The notes: a model not told the origin generated them from the sequence alone. Shown: positions 25,868 through 34,593, counted from the first letter of the stretch. The stretch: 64,000 bases of DNA from Xenophilus sp. E41 (GCF_003671765.1 NZ_QPIB01000001.1:186001-250000), one strand, 5' to 3'. Made by a program: numbers and translations.

Positions 25868-26776
25868 TCAGCGGCGCGCCGCCATCGCCTTGCCGACCTC
25901 GTTGGCGCCCTGCGCGGCGCCGCTTTGCGGCACCTGCTCGCCGTTGCGGTCGGTCACTTCCTGCAGGCGCGCGGCCAGCTGCTCAGGCGTGTCGGCCGCC
26001 AGGCCGATGTAGGCGCCCTGCGTGAGCGTGATGTGCGCGGCCTCGAAGGTGCCGGCGCCGGCACACAGGATGGTGCGGGTGGGCGCGCTCTCAGCGGCCA
26101 GAACCAGCATCGCCGGCACCACGGCCTCGGGCTTGAGGGCGTCAAGCACCTCCTGCGGCATCAGGCCCTCGGTCATGCGCGTGGCCGCGGTCGGCGCCAG
26201 GCAGTTGACGTGGATGTTGTTCTTGGCGCCCTCGAGGCTCAGCGTCTGCATCAGGCCCACCAGCGCGAGCTTGGCGGCGCCGTAGTTGCTCTGGCCGAAG
26301 TTGCCGTACAGGCCCGAGGACGAGGTGGTCATCACGATGCGGCCGTACTTCTGCTCGTTCATCAGCGCCCACACGGCCTTGGTGCAGTGCACCGCGCCCA
26401 TCAGGTGCACGTCGACCACCAGGCGGAAGTCCGCCAGGTCCATCTTGGCGAAGCTCTTGTCGCGCAGGATGCCGGCGTTGTTGACCAGCACGTCGACCCG
26501 GCCCCAGGCGTCCACCGCCTGCTGCACCATGGCCTGCACGGCCGCGAAGTCGGTGACCGAGGCGCCGTTGGCGATGGCCTCGCCGCCGGCCGCGCGGATC
26601 TCGTCGACCACCTGCTGCGCCGCCGTGGCCGAGCCGCCCTGCCCGTCCACCGCGCCGCCCAGGTCGTTGACCAGCACCTTGGCGCCCCGCGCCGCCAGCG
26701 CCAGCGCATGCTGGCGGCCCAGGCCGCCGCCGGCCCCGGTGACGATGGCCACGCGGCCCTTGAAATCGATGTTCAC
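25868..26776 (-). CDS. SDR family 3-hydroxyacyl-CoA dehydrogenase-like oxidoreductase
   Basis: A 302-residue short-chain dehydrogenase. Cofactor loop TGAGGGLG near residues 13-20, NNAG, and the catalytic Ser-Tyr-Lys set in 'TTSSSGLYGNFGQSNYGAAK'. The 'VNDLGGAVDGQG' segment and extended C-terminus match the (3R)-hydroxyacyl-CoA dehydrogenase module of multifunctional enzyme type 2, so beta-oxidation of an acyl-CoA is a fair guess. The start is GTG 26776, with AAGGAA upstream; no ATG fits. Cytoplasmic. Confidence 0.87.
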   Translation of the reverse strand: MNIDFKGRVAIVTGAGGGLGRQHALALAARGAKVLVNDLGGAVDGQGGSATAAQQVVDEIRAAGGEAIANGASVTDFAAVQAMVQQAVDAWGRVDVLVNNAGILRDKSFAKMDLADFRLVVDVHLMGAVHCTKAVWALMNEQKYGRIVMTTSSSGLYGNFGQSNYGAAKLALVGLMQTLSLEGAKNNIHVNCLAPTAATRMTEGLMPQEVLDALKPEAVVPAMLVLAAESAPTRTILCAGAGTFEAAHITLTQGAYIGLAADTPEQLAARLQEVTDRNGEQVPQSGAAQGANEVGKAMAARR

Positions 26777-26953
26777 GCTCGGTTCCTTTCCTTGTCTGGC
26801 ATTGAATGGCCGCACGCGCCCCGAAGGACCACGGCCGGAGGATGGCAACCGGCGACTGTAGTGCCTGGCGCAGCGGCGGGCCTGTCGCGGGCGCACGCAC
26901 GCGCTGCGGCGCGCGCTGCGCCGGCCGGGAGGAAGTCGGGGAACGAGGCGCCG

Positions 26954-27553
26954 TCAGGCCGCAAGGGCCCAGGCGCGCGGGAGGTCGTCGAACCGCGGCG
27001 CCGCTGCCGGCACGGGCTGCGGCTGGGCCTCGACGAAAGGCGTGACGGTGGCGCTCTCGCCGGTGGCGCGCGGTGCCGCCACGGGGCGGCTGCGCTCGTC
27101 GATGCGGCGCGCGATGAGCTGGCTGGACAGCTCGACCTGGCGCAACAGCTGGGGCTCGCGGCCGGCGTCGGCGGCAAAGCGCGGGGCGTAGATCACGCCC
27201 ACCACGCTGCCGCTGGCCAGCACCACCGGCACGGTGAAACAGCCGGTGGGCAGCGGTGCGTCGGCCTGGATCCAGTGCGGCATGACCTCGTCGCGGCAGA
27301 ACGCGCTGTCGAACAGATACCACTGGGCAGCCTCGGAGAGCTCGCGGCTCGGCTCCGGCGCGGCGCCTACCACCACCTCGGAGGCGAACACGAAGTGCAT
27401 GCCCATCTTGTCGTGGATGACCCGCAGCACATCGCCGATGGTCGTGTCGATGTGGCGGTCGGGCCGGCGCGCCGTGACGACGGCGAACTCGAGCTCCTCG
27501 ACCTGCACGGAGGCAGGGTTGTGCTGGAAGTCGAAGAAGTTCAAGGTGGCCAC
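26954..27553 (-). CDS. GAF-like sensory domain protein
   Basis: A 199-residue soluble protein. Residues about 35-150 look like a GAF-type small-molecule sensor ('IGDVLRVIHDKMGMHFVFAS', 'GCFTVPVVLASGSVVGVIYAP'), followed by a helix ('LLRQVELSSQLIARRIDER') and a Pro/Ala-rich tail. No output domain is attached. It is transcribed from an unusually AT-rich upstream stretch (about 27560-27660) and stands alone. Family assignment is tentative. Confidence 0.65.
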   Translation of the reverse strand: MATLNFFDFQHNPASVQVEELEFAVVTARRPDRHIDTTIGDVLRVIHDKMGMHFVFASEVVVGAAPEPSRELSEAAQWYLFDSAFCRDEVMPHWIQADAPLPTGCFTVPVVLASGSVVGVIYAPRFAADAGREPQLLRQVELSSQLIARRIDERSRPVAAPRATGESATVTPFVEAQPQPVPAAAPRFDDLPRAWALAA

Positions 27554-27679
27554 CCAATGTCAGTCAGAGGTATTCAGTTTCACACCTTGTGACGATTTTG
27601 AAAACCTTTGAATTCAAAAGTTTGATAAGCCAAATGGCCTATATGTGGCAAAAGTCCGGCCTCGGCGGCCCGATGCCCC

Positions 27680-27709
27680 AAAAAAAGAAGCGGGACCCGA
27701 GGGTCCCGC
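27680..27709 (-). terminator. Intrinsic terminator of the ABM gene
   Basis: On the minus strand GCGGGACCC-TC-GGGTCCCGC is followed by TTCTTTTTTT, 37 bases after the stop of the monooxygenase gene. A strong Rho-independent terminator. Confidence 0.88.
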
Positions 27710-27746
27710 CGTGGTGGAGCGCCCTGGCCGGCGCGGTGAGCTGAGC

Positions 27747-28055
27747 TCAGGCGGGCGTGAGCACCCGCAGCTCCATGCCCCGCACATAGGGTTTGACGGC
27801 CGCCCGGTAGGCCTTCATGTGGGGCGCCGCGCCGTGCGCCTTGAGCGCGTCCAGGCTTTCCCACTGCTCGACGACGACCACGCGGTCGGCGCCGACCTCG
27901 AACTGGCCGGGGATGGCCGGCTGGTTGTCGACGGTGGGCGTGTAGGCGATGCAGCCGGCCTCCTCCAGCACGGTGGGCACGACCTTGTGGAACTCGGCCA
28001 GGAAGGCGTCGCGCGTGCCCGGGTTGAGCTCGACGGTGGCGATGACGTGGATCAT
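27747..28055 (-). CDS. Antibiotic biosynthesis monooxygenase (ABM/YgiN-like)
   Basis: A 102-residue dimeric ferredoxin-like-fold protein of the ABM family ('IATVELNPGTRDAFLAEF', 'EAGCIAYTPT', 'VVVVEQWESLDALKAH'). Small members such as YgiN act on quinols without cofactor. The gene lies downstream of gshA on the same strand, behind a large palindrome, and has its own terminator. Start ATG 28055 follows AAGGAGACCCC. Cytoplasmic; substrate unknown. Confidence 0.87.
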   Translation of the reverse strand: MIHVIATVELNPGTRDAFLAEFHKVVPTVLEEAGCIAYTPTVDNQPAIPGQFEVGADRVVVVEQWESLDALKAHGAAPHMKAYRAAVKPYVRGMELRVLTPA

Positions 28056-28120
28056 GGGGTCTCCTTGAGGGGTATAGGCGTGGGCGCGACCTGCGCCGCC
28101 GGCGGCAGTGTTCCATCCTT

Positions 28121-28159
28121 GGCGCCGCGACGCTGTCCGGCGCCGGACAGCGCGGCGCC
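28121..28159. promoter_or_regulatory. Large nested palindrome between gshA and ABM gene
   Basis: CGCTGTCCGGC meets its exact complement (28131-28152, 22-base perfect palindrome), and flanking GGCGCCGC/GCGGCGCC (28121-28128 and 28152-28159) extends the stem. It begins 4 bases beyond the gshA stop. Without a U-tract it may be an mRNA-stabilising hairpin or a transcription attenuator. Confidence 0.55.
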
Positions 28160-28163
28160 GCCT

Positions 28164-29747
28164 TCAGATGGCCAGCGCCACGTCGCCGCGCAGCGGCCGC
28201 AAGCCCAGGCGTGCCGGCGAGACGTACTGCTCCCGGTACTGCTCGAAGGGCATGGTGTCGGCGGCCTCGATGCGCCGCTGCTCCTCGACCGAGGCGGCCG
28301 TGGCCGCCTCGAAGGCCTGCTGGCGTTCGGCGCTCCAGGGCAGCGCCAGGAGCGCGTCGCGGACGGCTTCGGAGCGCGCCCGCGTGAAGGCGGTGAAGGA
28401 GTTGTCGTGCTCGGCGGCCATGTGGGCCAGCACGCGGGCCGAGGGCAGCGTGTCGGGCGCTGCCAGGGCCGCCAGCGCGGCATCGAGCGCCTGGGCATGC
28501 AGCTCGCCGCCCTGGGCGGCATCGAGTGCGGCGGCGATCGGACGGCACTGGTCCAGGATCTCGGCGCCCCACTCCACCAGCTTCACCGGCCGCCCGCCGC
28601 GCTGCAGCGACAGGCCCGGCTCGCGCCCGCGCGCGGCCGTGAGGTGCTGGTTGTGCGCGATCTCGCCGATCTCGTCGCGGCTGTCGGGCGGGCTGTCGGC
28701 CAGCAGGCAATGCAGCAGGAAGATGTCGAGGAAGCGCATGGTCTGCGCGCGGATGCCGACCGGCTCGAAAGGGTCGAGGTCCATCAGGCGCACCTCGACG
28801 TACTCGACCCCGCGCTCGCGCAGCGCGTGCAGCGGACGCTCGCCGGGGAAGATCACGCGCTTGGGGCGGATGGTGCCGTAGAACTCGTTCTCGATCTGCA
28901 GCAGCGTGGTGGCCAGCTGGTTGTACTCGCCGCCCAGGTTGCGGATGCCGATGGCCTCGTAGTCGGGCCAGGGTCGCGTGAGCGCGTCGGCCAGCGAGGC
29001 GCCGTAGCCGTCCAGGCTGTTGTAGCTCACGAAGAGCGAGGCCTGCGCCTCGCTCTGGTAGCCCAGCCGGCCCATGCGCAGCGAGGTGCCGTGCGGCATG
29101 TGCATGCTGTATTCGCCGATGGGCTGCAGCTCGTGCGGGCGGCCCTCGACGAAGCTCGCGCACACCGCCGGCGAGGCGCCGAAGAGGTACAGCAGCAGGA
29201 AGGCATGGCGGCGGAAGTTGCGGATCAGGGCGAAGTACTCGTCGCTCTTCACCTCGGGCAGCGACCAGTTGTAGTGGATGCCCGAGATGGTCTGCATGCG
29301 CCGGCCGTAGCGGTGCGCCAGGCCCATGCGATACACGCTCTTGGCACGGCCCACGTTCGATGTGCCGTAGCGCCCGAGCGGGATGTTCTCGTCCGACGGC
29401 AGGCCGCAGGGCATGCTCGACACCCACATCATTTCGCCGGGCTCGCCGGCCGCGCCCTGTAGCGCCCGGTAGGTGAACTGGTGCACCTCGGTGAGCTCGG
29501 CCAGGCAGGCCTCGACATCGGCGTGCACGCCGGTGATCAGTTCCAGTTGCGACTCGCTGAAGTCGGTCGTGATGTGCGGGTGCGTCAGGGCGCTGCCCAA
29601 GGCCGTGGGGTGCGGCGTCAGGGCCAGCTTGCCGTCGGGCTGCGAACGCAGGCTTTCCTTCTCGATGCCCCGGCGAATGCCTTTCAGCCTCGCCGGCGGT
29701 ATCGCTCCCAGCCGCTGCTGCAGTTTGCTCATGTTCTCGTGTCTCAT
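28164..29747 (-). CDS. gshA: Glutamate--cysteine ligase
   Basis: A 527-residue (522 from ATG 29732) gamma-glutamylcysteine synthetase of the proteobacterial type, the first step of glutathione synthesis, cytoplasmic. Recognisable blocks are 'GIEKESLR' at the N-terminus, 'TDFSESQLELIT', 'ISGIHYNWSLPE', 'YGASLADALTRPWPDYEAIGIRN', 'EFYGTIRPKR' and 'YVEVRLMDLDPF'. Length is as in E. coli GshA. gshB is not in the window. A dispersed repeat lies 84 bases upstream. Both starts have weak ribosome binding sites. Confidence 0.93.
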   Translation of the reverse strand: MRHENMSKLQQRLGAIPPARLKGIRRGIEKESLRSQPDGKLALTPHPTALGSALTHPHITTDFSESQLELITGVHADVEACLAELTEVHQFTYRALQGAAGEPGEMMWVSSMPCGLPSDENIPLGRYGTSNVGRAKSVYRMGLAHRYGRRMQTISGIHYNWSLPEVKSDEYFALIRNFRRHAFLLLYLFGASPAVCASFVEGRPHELQPIGEYSMHMPHGTSLRMGRLGYQSEAQASLFVSYNSLDGYGASLADALTRPWPDYEAIGIRNLGGEYNQLATTLLQIENEFYGTIRPKRVIFPGERPLHALRERGVEYVEVRLMDLDPFEPVGIRAQTMRFLDIFLLHCLLADSPPDSRDEIGEIAHNQHLTAARGREPGLSLQRGGRPVKLVEWGAEILDQCRPIAAALDAAQGGELHAQALDAALAALAAPDTLPSARVLAHMAAEHDNSFTAFTRARSEAVRDALLALPWSAERQQAFEAATAASVEEQRRIEAADTMPFEQYREQYVSPARLGLRPLRGDVALAI

Positions 29748-29830
29748 GAATCTCGGATTGGGCCGGACGGTAACACCGCGCGCGCCTTCGCGCCGGGCGG
29801 CCCATGCCGCGCTCTGGCCCGGGCCGATCC

Positions 29831-29897
29831 GCTATGCTTTTCATAGCTGCCGGCACCCGTCTGGCGGGCGCTGCGGGCCGATTCGACCCCTAAAGAC
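29831..29897 (+). repeat. Dispersed GCTAT-N7-ATAGC repeat, copy 4
   Basis: Perfect stem GCTAT-GCTTTTC-ATAGC (29831-29847), then GCTGCCGGCACC, GCGGGCGCTGCGGGCC and right end GATTCGACCCCTAAAG. Intergenic, upstream of gshA and pointing away from it. Confidence 0.82.
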
Positions 29898-29917
29898 CCT
29901 ATGGCGATGGCCGCCGC

Positions 29918-30250
29918 TCAGCCGCCCTCTAGCCCCGCCTGCGCCAGCAGTTGCGACGGCGTCACGGCGTCGGCGACGTACAGCGTCATCTGCGGCGGCT
30001 GTGCGCCGAGCGCCGCCAGCGCCTTGGCGAAGCGCCGCGAGGCGTCGAGCTGGAAGTGCGCGGCCAGCGCCGCCGCGTCGCTCCAGCGCTCGGTGAAGCT
30101 CAGCTGCAGCGGGCGAAGCGCGTCGATCGCGACCTCGTGCGACACGCAGCCGGGCTCGAGGCGCGAACGCTCCACGTGCTCGATCGACAGGCGGCGCATT
30201 TCATCCAGCGTGTCGGGGCGCGCGAACGCAGTACCGAGGACGACGATCAT
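29918..30250 (-). CDS. Antibiotic biosynthesis monooxygenase domain protein, second copy
   Basis: A 110-residue ABM-fold protein ('IVVLGTAFARPDTLDEMRRL', 'EPGCVSHEVAIDAL', 'LSFTERWSDAAALAAHF'), divergent from the copy at 27747. It begins at ATG 30250 and follows the carboxylesterase gene on the same strand by 34 bases, so the two are probably co-transcribed. Possible small-molecule oxygenase or heme/quinol-handling protein; substrate unknown. Confidence 0.83.
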   Translation of the reverse strand: MIVVLGTAFARPDTLDEMRRLSIEHVERSRLEPGCVSHEVAIDALRPLQLSFTERWSDAAALAAHFQLDASRRFAKALAALGAQPPQMTLYVADAVTPSQLLAQAGLEGG

Positions 30251-30284
30251 GACGGGTCTCCGTTGAAGGGGTCGCCTGGCGCGC

Positions 30285-30953
30285 TCAGGCCGCCAGCACG
30301 CCGGCCAGGAAGGCGCCAAGCGCCTCGACTTCTTGCATGCACAGGCTGTGCGCCATCGGGTAGCTGTGCCATTGCACCTCGTAGCCGAGCGCGCGCAAGG
30401 CGTCGCGCGACGCCTCGGCACGCGCCAGCGGCACGATGTCGTCCTGCGTGCCGTGCGCCAGGAAGATGGGGGTGGCGCGGTTCGCCGGGTGGGCCTCGGC
30501 CGCCGTGAGTGCCGGCAGGGGCAGGTAGCCCGACAGGCCCGCGATGCCCGCCAGCCGCTCAGGGTGCCGCAGCCCGGTGAGAAAGGCCATGGCGCAGCCC
30601 TGCGAGAAGCCCGCGAGCACGATGCGCGACGCCGGGATGCCACGTGCCGCCTCGGCGGCGATCAGCGACTCGATGGCCGCCTGCGAGCGGCGCAGGCCCG
30701 CCTCGTCTTCCGGACCGCCGGGTCCGAGGATGTCGTACCACGCCGGCATGCGGTAGCCGCCATTGATGGTGACCGGCATCTCGGGCGCGTTGGGAAACAC
30801 GAAGCGCACGTCGCCCGCCGCCTGGAGGGCCGGTGCCAGCTCCTGCACCAGCGGCACGAAGCTGCGACCTTCGTCGCCCAGGCCGTGCATGAGCAGCACG
30901 GCGGCGCGCGGCGCGGGGCCGGTCTCGATCTCGATGGGGGGGCGGTGGGTCAT
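30285..30953 (-). CDS. Carboxylesterase/phospholipase family alpha/beta hydrolase
   Basis: A 222-residue serine hydrolase like bacterial carboxylesterase EstB and acyl-protein thioesterases. Oxyanion loop 'LMHGLGDEGRSF', nucleophile Ser117 in GFSQG, acid in 'HGTQDDIVP' and base His in 'YPMAHSLC'. The family motif 'PNAPEMPVTINGGYRMPAWYD' is intact. No signal peptide, so it is cytoplasmic. Probably hydrolyses short-chain esters. First gene of a pair with the ABM protein. Confidence 0.9.
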   Translation of the reverse strand: MTHRPPIEIETGPAPRAAVLLMHGLGDEGRSFVPLVQELAPALQAAGDVRFVFPNAPEMPVTINGGYRMPAWYDILGPGGPEDEAGLRRSQAAIESLIAAEAARGIPASRIVLAGFSQGCAMAFLTGLRHPERLAGIAGLSGYLPLPALTAAEAHPANRATPIFLAHGTQDDIVPLARAEASRDALRALGYEVQWHSYPMAHSLCMQEVEALGAFLAGVLAA

Positions 30954-31273
30954 GGCGCTGGGCTCGGCAATGCAGGGACGCTCACGTTAACGGACGCGGG
31001 GCCCGATCCCCACGCATTCGGCGCCCACGGCCCAATGAAACTTTTGACCGACACGAGCGCTTAGCACCTATTTCTTAGGTGAATTTCTTTGATTCCCAGT
31101 CCGTGACTTTTTTGTCCAAATGTGACGTCGCGGACGGGTTACGACTGTAAACAAATGATTCTCCTACAGCCAAACTGGGCTCGGCCAAGCTCGGACAGTG
31201 TGTTCGCGAGGCCGCAAGTCGACGGTGCCCCCATGGCTCCGCCCCCAGCATGACAAAGGAAGAGGACAGCGAC
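30954..31273. promoter_or_regulatory. 320-base divergent, partly AT-rich promoter region
   Basis: Separates the carboxylesterase (minus) from the Gly-rich lipoprotein (plus). Between about 31040 and 31180 the composition is far richer in A+T than the surroundings. It includes an inverted repeat CACCTA-TTTCT-TAGGTG (31065-31081) and a TTGACC box at 31044. No ORF was seen. It most likely carries the lipoprotein/TpsB operon promoter, but no -35/-10 pair is convincing. Confidence 0.5.
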
Positions 31274-32896
31274 ATGAACGCTTCGAATCAGAAGGACTTT
31301 CGCCTCGGCAGGCTGGCTGCCGTGATGGCGGCCGTGGCGGCGTTGTCGACCCTGGGCGCCTGCGCGTCCAAGGGCTCGACCTCGCTGGGCTTCGGCGGGA
31401 CCAGCAGCAGGGCGCCGTCGGCGATCAGCGGCGGCAGCGGCGAGGGCGGCACAGGCACCGCCGGCGCAGGCGGTGGCACCAATGCGTCGGGCGGCGGCAG
31501 CACGGGCGCAGGCGGAGGTGCGGGCTCGGGCGGCGGCACCGGCGTAGCCGGCGGCGGTGGCGGCACGGGCGGCGGGGGCGGAACCCCGGGCGACGGCGGC
31601 GGTGGGTCGGGCGGTGGAGGCACCACGCCCGACCGGGCCCTGGCGGCCAGCAACAACATCATCCAGTCCGCCGGGCAGACCGTCGACCGGACTGGCCAGC
31701 TCGTCGGCTCCCTGGGCGGCCAGCTCGGCCAGGTGGGCAGCGGCACGCCGCTCGGCGGCACCACGGCCGGCGTGGGTGGTGCGGTCACCGCGACCGGCGG
31801 GGCGGTCAGCACCCTGGGCCAGGGCGTGACCAACGGCCTGGGCAAGCTCGGCGAGACCAGCGACCCGGTGGGCACCACGCTCTCGAGCGCCGACCCGGCG
31901 GTGCGCCAGGTCGGCACGGCGGTGTCGAGCGTCGGCACCGGGGTCGGGACGCTGGGGGCCGGCACGCCCCTGGCCGCCGTCACGCAGCCCGTGGGTGGCC
32001 TGGTCGACCGGGTGGGCGACGGCGTCGGCGAAGTGGGCGGCCGGGTGGGCGACGTGCTCGGCAATGGCGCCGTGCGCCAGGTCACCGGCCGTACGAGCGA
32101 AGTGGTGGTGGCGGTCGACCGCCAGCTCGTCGGTGCCACCCAGGGCGTGGGCGAGGCGACCGGCCTCGGCGCGCCGCTGGACGGCCTCACCGATCGCCTG
32201 GGGGGTGCGATCAAGCAGGTCGGCAGCGCCCTGCCTGGCGACCAGGCCGATGGCGTGACCAACGCGCTGGGCACGACGGTCGGCAATGCCGGTGACCTGG
32301 TGAACGCGCCGAACGGCGGCACGGGCGGCGCAGGCCTCGGCGGACTGCTGGGCGTCACGGCGGGCCTGGGACTCGGCGGCGGCGTGAACACGGGCCCGGG
32401 CGGGGTGTCGGCGGGCGTCGGCGCGGGCGCCGGTGTGAGCACGGCAGGCCTGGGCAACACGGTCGGCGGGGTCACCACCGCACTGGCGCCGGTCACCGGC
32501 ACCGCCGGCAACGCGCTGAGCACCACGACCAGCGTGCTGACCTCCACCACCAGTGCGTTGGGAAGCACCGTGGCCAGCACCACCAACAGCCTCGGCACCG
32601 CGCTGTCGACGGCGCCGGTGGTCGGCAACACGCTGTCGTCGGCAACCACCGGCGCGGGCAACACGATCTCCACCACGACCTCCGGGCTCGGCACTACGCT
32701 GTCGACCGCGACATCCGGGCTCGGCAACACGCTGTCGACGGCCACTTCTTCGCCCACGGGCACGCTGACCGCAGCGGGCTCGACGTTGAGCAACACGCTG
32801 TCGTCCACGACCTCCACGCTGAGCAACACCACCACGTCGGCGGTCAACACGCTCACGGGCACCGTGGGCGGCCTGATCGGAGGTCTTCGCCGGTGA
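31274..32896 (+). CDS. Gly-rich repetitive lipoprotein, coupled to TpsB gene
   Basis: A 540-residue exported protein. GGAAGAGG lies just upstream of ATG 31274, preferred to ATG 31250, which has no binding site. The N-terminus is a lipoprotein signal with lipobox LGAC (Cys30). A linker of almost only Gly, Ser, Thr and Ala follows (about 45-120). The body consists of degenerate repeats built on 'VGxxVxxxGxxVGxLGxxTP' and contains 'GGLVDRVGDGVGEVGGRVGD' and 'VRQVTGRT'. The last 130 residues are Thr/Ser-rich ('TLSTATSGLGNTLST'). Its stop overlaps the start of a TpsB-type transporter gene (GTGA), so the two are translationally coupled. A paralog ends the window at 62751. Probable surface or outer-membrane structural protein; function unknown. 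Confidence 0.82.
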   Translation: MNASNQKDFRLGRLAAVMAAVAALSTLGACASKGSTSLGFGGTSSRAPSAISGGSGEGGTGTAGAGGGTNASGGGSTGAGGGAGSGGGTGVAGGGGGTGGGGGTPGDGGGGSGGGGTTPDRALAASNNIIQSAGQTVDRTGQLVGSLGGQLGQVGSGTPLGGTTAGVGGAVTATGGAVSTLGQGVTNGLGKLGETSDPVGTTLSSADPAVRQVGTAVSSVGTGVGTLGAGTPLAAVTQPVGGLVDRVGDGVGEVGGRVGDVLGNGAVRQVTGRTSEVVVAVDRQLVGATQGVGEATGLGAPLDGLTDRLGGAIKQVGSALPGDQADGVTNALGTTVGNAGDLVNAPNGGTGGAGLGGLLGVTAGLGLGGGVNTGPGGVSAGVGAGAGVSTAGLGNTVGGVTTALAPVTGTAGNALSTTTSVLTSTTSALGSTVASTTNSLGTALSTAPVVGNTLSSATTGAGNTISTTTSGLGTTLSTATSGLGNTLSTATSSPTGTLTAAGSTLSNTLSSTTSTLSNTTTSAVNTLTGTVGGLIGGLRR

Positions 32897-34593
32897 GAAG
32901 ACGTGCGTCCCACCCCCTTCTGAAAGTCGGCATCGCGGCTGCCCTGAGCGCTGGGGGCTGGGCGACAGCCCACGCCCAGTCAGCCGGCAACCCGCTCGAC
33001 CAGTTGCCGTTGCCCGCGTCGCAGGCGCCGGTGCCGGCCCAGAGGGCGCAGGTGGACGTGCAGACACCGGCCCAGGCGGCCGGTCGGATGGGCCAGACGA
33101 TCACGCCCTCGCGCTTCGACATCGAGGGCGTGAACGCCCTGCCCTTTGCCGAGCTCGCGGCCTTCTTCGCGCCGCTGGCCGGCCAGTCGGTGCCGGTGGC
33201 CCGGCTGGTGCAGGCCGCGCGCGAAGCGACCGCGCTGTACAAGGAACGCGGCCACCCGCTGGCTTTCGTCTACGTGCCCGAACAGTCCTTCGACGGCGGC
33301 ATCGTGCGGGTGGTGGCGGTCGAGGGCTACATCGCCAACGTCCGCATCGAGGGCGATGCCGGCCCCTCGGAAGCACGCCTGCGCGCGATGGCCGAGACGC
33401 TGCGCGCCGAACGGCCGTTGCGCCAGGCCACCTTCGAGCGCGCGACGCAGCTCATGGCGCGCCTGCCCGGCCTCACCGTGAACGCGACGGCGGCGCTGCC
33501 CGGCACCACGGACGGTGCCACCACCCTCGTGCTGGCGGTGAAGCGCCGGCCCTACGACATCTCGCTGGGCGCCGACCTGCGCCAGCCCACGCCGCGGGCG
33601 GTGCTCACCGGCGTGATCAACGACCCCTTCATCGCCGGGGGCCAGCTCAGCGCCTCCACCCTGCTGGGCAACCCGCGCAACGAGGCGCTGCTGACCACCA
33701 GCTACACGCAACTCGTCGGTGCCGACGGACTGGCATTCAAGGCCGCGTACACCCACTACCGCGGTTACCCCGACGAGGCGATGGACCGCGGCTCGCGCAT
33801 CGAGCGCCGCAACACCAACCGCCGGGCCGAGCTCTCGGCGAGCTATCCCTTGCTGCTGAGTGCCCAGCGCAGCCTCACGCTCAGCGGCGGCTTCTACGCC
33901 GTGAACAACCTCGACGACTACCGCGTGCCGCTGACCGGCACCCGGCTCGACGACGACACCCGCGTGCGGGCGCTGTTCGCGCAGCTGAGCTACCTGGACG
34001 CCACCGCCACGCGCAGCCGCAGCGCCAGCGTGATGCTGGCCCAGGGCCTGCGTGCCATGGGTGCCCTGGCCGAGCAGCGCAGCAACGTGGCCGGCGTGGC
34101 GGGCACGAACCCCGCCAAGCTCGATTTCACACGCCTGGCGCTCGACCTGAGCCAGCGCGACCGCTTCGACAACCAGTGGGGCACGGCCGTGAGCTTCGGC
34201 GCGCAGTACAGCCCGCACACGCTGGCCAGTTCGGAACGCGTCTCCTTCGGCAACCAGCGCTTCGGGCGCGGCTACGCGGCCGGCGATGCGGCCGGCGACT
34301 CGGGCTGGGGCCTGGGCCTGGAGGTCAACCGCCTGTTCAAGCTGGAGGGCGGCAACTGGCTCAAGCAGGTGGAGCCCTATGTGCTGGCCGAGGCCGCGCA
34401 GGTGTCGTTCAAGCAGGGCGAGCCCTCGCCGCGCAAGCTGCGCTCGCTGGCCCTCGGGGCGCGCTTCACCGACGGCAAGCACTACAACCTGGACGTGGCC
34501 GTCGCCAAGCCGACGGGCGACCCCAGCGCCAACAACCCGCTGCGCCGCGCGCGGCTGACCCTGCTGCTGACCTACAACCTCGGCGAACGCTAG
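32893..34593 (+). CDS. ShlB/FhaC/HecB family (TpsB) outer-membrane transporter
   Basis: A 566-residue two-partner-secretion transporter of the outer membrane. Signal peptide to about residue 28 (AHA-QS), a POTRA-type periplasmic region at roughly 70-155 ('SRFDIEGVNALPFAELAAFF', 'ALYKERGHPLAFVYVPEQ'), and a C-terminal 16-stranded beta-barrel ending in alternating residues and 'LTYNLGER'. The L6 loop motif RGY is present in 'FGRGYAAGD'. The start GTG overlaps the lipoprotein stop by 4 bases. Normal TpsB genes lie beside a TpsA exoprotein with a TPS domain; none is seen here, so the Gly-rich lipoprotein is the only candidate substrate. Confidence 0.9.
   Translation: MRRRASHPLLKVGIAAALSAGGWATAHAQSAGNPLDQLPLPASQAPVPAQRAQVDVQTPAQAAGRMGQTITPSRFDIEGVNALPFAELAAFFAPLAGQSVPVARLVQAAREATALYKERGHPLAFVYVPEQSFDGGIVRVVAVEGYIANVRIEGDAGPSEARLRAMAETLRAERPLRQATFERATQLMARLPGLTVNATAALPGTTDGATTLVLAVKRRPYDISLGADLRQPTPRAVLTGVINDPFIAGGQLSASTLLGNPRNEALLTTSYTQLVGADGLAFKAAYTHYRGYPDEAMDRGSRIERRNTNRRAELSASYPLLLSAQRSLTLSGGFYAVNNLDDYRVPLTGTRLDDDTRVRALFAQLSYLDATATRSRSASVMLAQGLRAMGALAEQRSNVAGVAGTNPAKLDFTRLALDLSQRDRFDNQWGTAVSFGAQYSPHTLASSERVSFGNQRFGRGYAAGDAAGDSGWGLGLEVNRLFKLEGGNWLKQVEPYVLAEAAQVSFKQGEPSPRKLRSLALGARFTDGKHYNLDVAVAKPTGDPSANNPLRRARLTLLLTYNLGER

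Noticed and set aside
27603-27620. TTTGAATTCAAA palindrome as an operator for the GAF-like gene
   Set aside because: It lies in a very AT-rich stretch where such palindromes arise by chance, and no regulator is adjacent; not strong enough to list.
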